From assembly GCA_964654825.1 (NCBI GenBank), contig CAZZKG010000039.1, forward strand, positions 1-34,294: a DNA stretch of 34,294 bases, in the 5' to 3' direction. A program made the translations under genes and the position numbers. Origin of the DNA: CAZZKG01 sp964654825 (lineage in GTDB: Bacteria; Gemmatimonadota; CAZMKB01). Every line of letters begins with the position of its first letter. The first letter of the stretch is position 1. This document shows positions 31,586 through 34,294 of this stretch, in pieces. Under the pieces are notes generated by a model. That model was not told the DNA's origin. It worked only from the letters and a program-made list of their open reading frames with translations, and searched no databases.

Positions 31586-32932
31586 TCACTCCATGACGAC
31601 GAACCCGAATCCGCTCTGATCCAGAAGAGAGGGAGGATCGTAGGTCCCGATATAAGCCGTGTAGACATAACTGCCGAATGGGGCTTGAAACGGAATCGTG
31701 TGTCCGATGTTGACGACGATCGATCCATCGGGTTCGAGGGGAAGTGTGAAAGGTCCAATCAACGGGTTCCCCGGGTACGGCTGTCCATCAGGCATGAGAA
31801 TACCGACCTGCCCGTCGATAGTCCGGGACAATGCCGTATTGTTGTGAAGGGAAACCGTAATTATCAGTTCATCACCGTGTTGAAGCCCTCTCTGGTGTGG
31901 CATGAGATCAATCGTCACGTCCGGCATGACACTCACCTGTGTCCACTGTTCATAGACATCGTCGAGGGCGCTCGCGGTTGCCATGACGGCACAGACAGAG
32001 TGCGGAGCGGTTTCATCGGGGATATAAACTTGACTGCAAGCCAAAAAGCTTTCCCCCGGATTCAGGAACGCGTTGAAGTATTGTTCACCCATAGGCCAGC
32101 CCTGATCCTCTTCGAGATAGACATCGAAAAACGACTCGGTTATCCCAGTGTTCACGATTTCGAACTCCACCGGGACCCAGGTACCAGGCATTCCCTCCGG
32201 ATCATCTCCGACGAATATCCCGACAGCGGCAGGCTGGGGGCCATCGACATCGTAAATGAGACCCTCTCCGGGATAGATCTGCGTGATTGTAATCGTATCG
32301 GGTCCGCTCACGGATCGGCTGAGCATCGGCATCGCACTGGAGGGATGATTGAGTATTCTGCACTTCTGGGTTGCCGAGTCATAGTCAGCGGTGAACCAGC
32401 TCGTCTCACCGGGCGGCTCCGACCACTCTCCGCAGGCCTGCGCGACAGGGCTGTTGAAACCTACCTGAGGGGCGAGGCAACCCGGCATTTCTCCACCGCA
32501 ACCGGCACCACCACGAGTTTCTATCTTGCCATCGTATACGTCATACAGAGTCGCGCCTGTCTGTGTGATACTTCCACCGGGCCAGCTGGCACAGCTGCTC
32601 GGGATGTGGAACTTGCCTTTTTTTAATTTGAATTTCTTACAGCCGCAGTTGGGCCCCCCGCACAGACACGCAACCTCCAGCCCTCCGTGGCTGTTTTGTA
32701 TCTTCACCCACTGGCAGGTTTTGAAGGTCCGGGTGTTCTGGACATTTCCCCAACGGGTGTAAGGCCCACTGGAACCGTATCTGTACTGGCAATCAGATCC
32801 CCTGCCCTTTGTTTTTGTGATCTCTACCTGCAGATCACCCCCCAGTACCTCATCCACGGGAACAGTTACAAACAATACGGCAAGACCGAAAATGATTGCC
32901 AGCGGCTTTGACAACAGTCTGATACTGATCAC
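31586..32932 (-). CDS. Secreted Cys-rich protein with C-terminal beta domain
   Basis: 448 aa. I place the start at GTG 32932 (VISIRLLSKP) because GGAGGAGAG lies directly upstream and a signal peptide follows (LAIIFGLAVLFVTVPVDEVLG); the longer frame to 33019 has no RBS. Residues 45-170 hold ten cysteines (48, 73, 89, 91, 96, 98, 114, 145, 152, 167), including the cluster ACLCGGPNCGCKK, suggesting disulfides or metal binding. A middle beta-rich region (about 200-340) resembles DUF11/CARDB-like modules (VEFEIVNTGITESFFDVYL). The last 105 aa resemble the end of the selenoprotein: GQPYPGNPLIGPFTLPL here, GTPYWGNPIFGPFQVTM there. No family was recognised. The promoter carries a palindromic operator. 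Confidence 0.7.
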   Translation of the reverse strand: MISIRLLSKPLAIIFGLAVLFVTVPVDEVLGGDLQVEITKTKGRGSDCQYRYGSSGPYTRWGNVQNTRTFKTCQWVKIQNSHGGLEVACLCGGPNCGCKKFKLKKGKFHIPSSCASWPGGSITQTGATLYDVYDGKIETRGGAGCGGEMPGCLAPQVGFNSPVAQACGEWSEPPGETSWFTADYDSATQKCRILNHPSSAMPMLSRSVSGPDTITITQIYPGEGLIYDVDGPQPAAVGIFVGDDPEGMPGTWVPVEFEIVNTGITESFFDVYLEEDQGWPMGEQYFNAFLNPGESFLACSQVYIPDETAPHSVCAVMATASALDDVYEQWTQVSVMPDVTIDLMPHQRGLQHGDELIITVSLHNNTALSRTIDGQVGILMPDGQPYPGNPLIGPFTLPLEPDGSIVVNIGHTIPFQAPFGSYVYTAYIGTYDPPSLLDQSGFGFVVME

Positions 32933-33043
32933 TATCTCTCCTCCTATTGTGATGTATGACCACCTTCCCTGAAACACGTATACGTGCACTCTTGCTCCCC
33001 CCCCGGGCATGAGCTGCACATTTAAAAAATACCAATTAATACG

Positions 33044-33073
33044 AGTATACCTGACTTATCAGGTATTTGTCAA
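33044..33073 (-). promoter_or_regulatory. Promoter with embedded 20-bp palindromic operator
   Basis: Minus strand: TTGACA (33073-33068), 18 nt, TATACT (33049-33044). The spacer is almost filled by the perfect inverted repeat ATACCTGA-CTTA-TCAGGTAT (33047-33066), which also overlaps the -10. A bound repressor there would block polymerase. Half-sites ACCTGA/TCAGGT recall Rrf2-family (IscR-like) sites, a weak guess. Confidence 0.6.
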
Positions 33074-33091
33074 GTGAAAGATATAAACCTG

Positions 33092-33120
33092 TTGAAATAA
33101 CGGTTGCCGGTTACTATCTT
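33092..33120 (+). promoter_or_regulatory. Candidate promoter of the PAP2 gene
   Basis: TTGAAA (33092-33097), 17 nt, TATCTT (33115-33120), about 150 nt before the ATG at 33271. The 338-nt intergenic region 32933-33270 otherwise shows only the opposing regulated promoter. Confidence 0.45.
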
Positions 33121-33270
33121 ATTGATTAGAGACCGTGTATGTTTCATTCACACGATACTGCCCTAATCTGTCGGCAGAAGAAAGGACTGTCAGAACCCAT
33201 TACTTTTGTATGAGTTAACGGCCCGTTTGTTCATGACGCAGTATATTTCTTCCAGTCCGGGAGCGTTCTA

Positions 33271-34116
33271 ATGATGTATGTACCAAAACTCATACTGGTG
33301 GTGGGATTGTTCACTCTTACCTCGGCTTCGGCCAACCCCTCGAGAGCTCAGGTCCTCGATCACACCGATTCGTTTCCCTACGATCACGATCAGGGAGCAA
33401 GTAGAGACGAATCAGGGATAGACGGAATTTCATTATTCAATATCCCTTCAGACATCGGACGTAATTTCTCACACCTTCTATCCCGGGACAACCTTAGCCC
33501 TTTCCTGCTCGGATCAATGGGTACGGGACTGTTCTCATTTTTGGACGAGAGGGAGACCTTCTCCGAGGAGTTGTCCGATCACGAGGATGGATCTCATGAA
33601 ACATCTCCGCTCGGGAGAATCGGTGAGAAGATGGGGAATCATTTTCTTGTACCCGGTGTGATTTCAGGGATTTTCCTGACGAGCCGGTTAACTGGTGACC
33701 TGAAATTCCAATCCTTCTCCTACGCGCTGGTTCAGGGTTACATTGTCAATAGCATGCTGGTCACCAGTTTGAAATACAGTGTGGGTCGTACAAGACCCAA
33801 CCGGTACGACAATCTCTCCTTTCCATCGGGACACGCATCGAATGCGTTTACCTGGGCGACCATTGCCAGCCACTATTACGGAACAAAAGCCGCGATCCCG
33901 GCTTATGCACTCGCTTCCTTCATCACCTGGTCCCGCGTTAATATGGATGCTCACTATCTGAGTGACGTACTGTTTGGCGCTACCATAGGATACGTTGTCG
34001 GCAGGACGGTAACCCGCACCATGGATCAACGTTATCACAGGTCCAAAATTACCTGGTATCCAACCGCTTCCCGGGGCGGGGCGGGTTTCGTGGTCTCATA
34101 CTCGTTCGGTGGATGA
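33271..34116 (+). CDS. PAP2-family phosphatase (exported/envelope)
   Basis: 281 aa. Signal peptide (MMYVPKLILVVGLFTLTSASA), an acidic linker, then a PAP2 (type 2 phosphatidic acid phosphatase) domain from about residue 75 with a hydrophobic helix bundle. All three phosphatase motifs are present: KYSVGRTRP (168-176), FPSGHAS (184-190; catalytic His188), and SRVNMDAHYLSDV (221-233; His228 nucleophile, Asp232). Relatives dephosphorylate lipid phosphates, undecaprenyl pyrophosphate or lipid A. The two ATGs at 33271/33274 are equivalent; the RBS is weak (gggagcg). It is a single gene. Confidence 0.88.
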   Translation: MMYVPKLILVVGLFTLTSASANPSRAQVLDHTDSFPYDHDQGASRDESGIDGISLFNIPSDIGRNFSHLLSRDNLSPFLLGSMGTGLFSFLDERETFSEELSDHEDGSHETSPLGRIGEKMGNHFLVPGVISGIFLTSRLTGDLKFQSFSYALVQGYIVNSMLVTSLKYSVGRTRPNRYDNLSFPSGHASNAFTWATIASHYYGTKAAIPAYALASFITWSRVNMDAHYLSDVLFGATIGYVVGRTVTRTMDQRYHRSKITWYPTASRGGAGFVVSYSFGG

Positions 34117-34250
34117 ATTTACATGAAACGCCGACATAAAATACCGCTGAGACAAGCACATCCCAGAACAATCTGACGGCAATTCCCCAAAACAATCCAT
34201 CCGTTCCCACATCCATAAATAATCTCAGTCAATTATTCTTAATTATTCGC

Positions 34251-34280
34251 TTGACAATTTTGTTAGTCATGTGCTATAAT
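34251..34280 (+). promoter_or_regulatory. Full-consensus promoter reading out of the window
   Basis: TTGACA (34251-34256), 18 nt, TATAAT (34275-34280), preceded by an A/T-rich UP-like tract (about 34225-34250). Its context ATTCGCTTGACA is shared with the promoter at 22676. The gene it serves lies beyond the right end. Confidence 0.7.
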
Positions 34281-34294
34281 GCGATTGGGTTCAG

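Noticed and set aside
31517..32626. Long plus-strand open frame of 369 codons
   Set aside because: It is antisense to the Cys-rich protein, has no RBS and shows no domain-like pattern; it arises from codon bias of the real gene.

Overview
The window looks like a scaffold from an uncultivated, fairly GC-rich bacterium, most probably of the FCB superphylum (Krumholzibacteriota, Eisenbacteria, Fermentibacteria or Latescibacteria type). This is inferred from protein content: a FlgD-like/type IX-style C-terminal module, a gingipain-like C25 protease with a golvesin-like tail, an Omp28-type exported thiol protein, sortilin-type and LVIVD beta-propellers, and a GH57 branching enzyme paired with a DUF4912 protein. 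There is no rRNA or other taxonomic marker. Two 100-N gaps show it is a metagenome or draft scaffold.

Layout. 1-1.4 kb: a decayed fragment and an AEC transporter. 1.5-5.7 kb: a three-gene ABC-2 exporter operon and a small outer-membrane barrel. 5.9-8.1 kb: a membrane-anchored alkaline-phosphatase-superfamily enzyme, cut in two only by an artefactual gap. 8.2-13.4 kb: a minus-strand block of a binding-protein-dependent ABC importer and a purine (NCS2) permease. 13.6-16.4 kb: the GH57 / DUF4912 glycogen pair. 16.7-19.8 kb: a methyltransferase, hflK, hflC and a zinc-ribbon membrane protein. 19.9 kb: tRNA-Lys(TTT). 20-34 kb: a run of mostly single-gene transcription units for secreted or envelope proteins (Asp-box propeller lipoprotein, decayed propeller gene, thioredoxin-like multidomain protein, LVIVD propeller, exported truncated globin, C25 protease, Cys-rich protein, PAP2 phosphatase).

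Main discovery. The gene at 24204-26234 (minus) is open from a good RBS, ATG and signal peptide through a single in-frame TGA. That TGA falls exactly where the first cysteine of a thioredoxin-like CxxC motif is expected (TGTW-TGA-GFC). Two back-to-back hairpins follow within 45 nt; the second has a G-containing apical loop 34 nt after the TGA. I read this as a probable selenoprotein (U37-x-x-C40) of an Omp28-like exported thiol family. A plain TGA mutation remains possible.

Other points of interest. A 55-nt identical overlap on both sides of the second N gap shows the phosphodiesterase gene is really continuous (680 aa). A propeller pseudogene is interrupted by three TAG codons. Two secreted proteins share a C-terminal beta domain. 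Three repeated SD+ATG modules lie in the leader of the propeller lipoprotein. A perfect 20-bp palindrome overlaps the promoter of the Cys-rich protein. Near-consensus sigma-70-type promoters (TTGACA, 17-18 nt, TATAAT-like) precede most transcription units, which makes transcript starts unusually easy to place.
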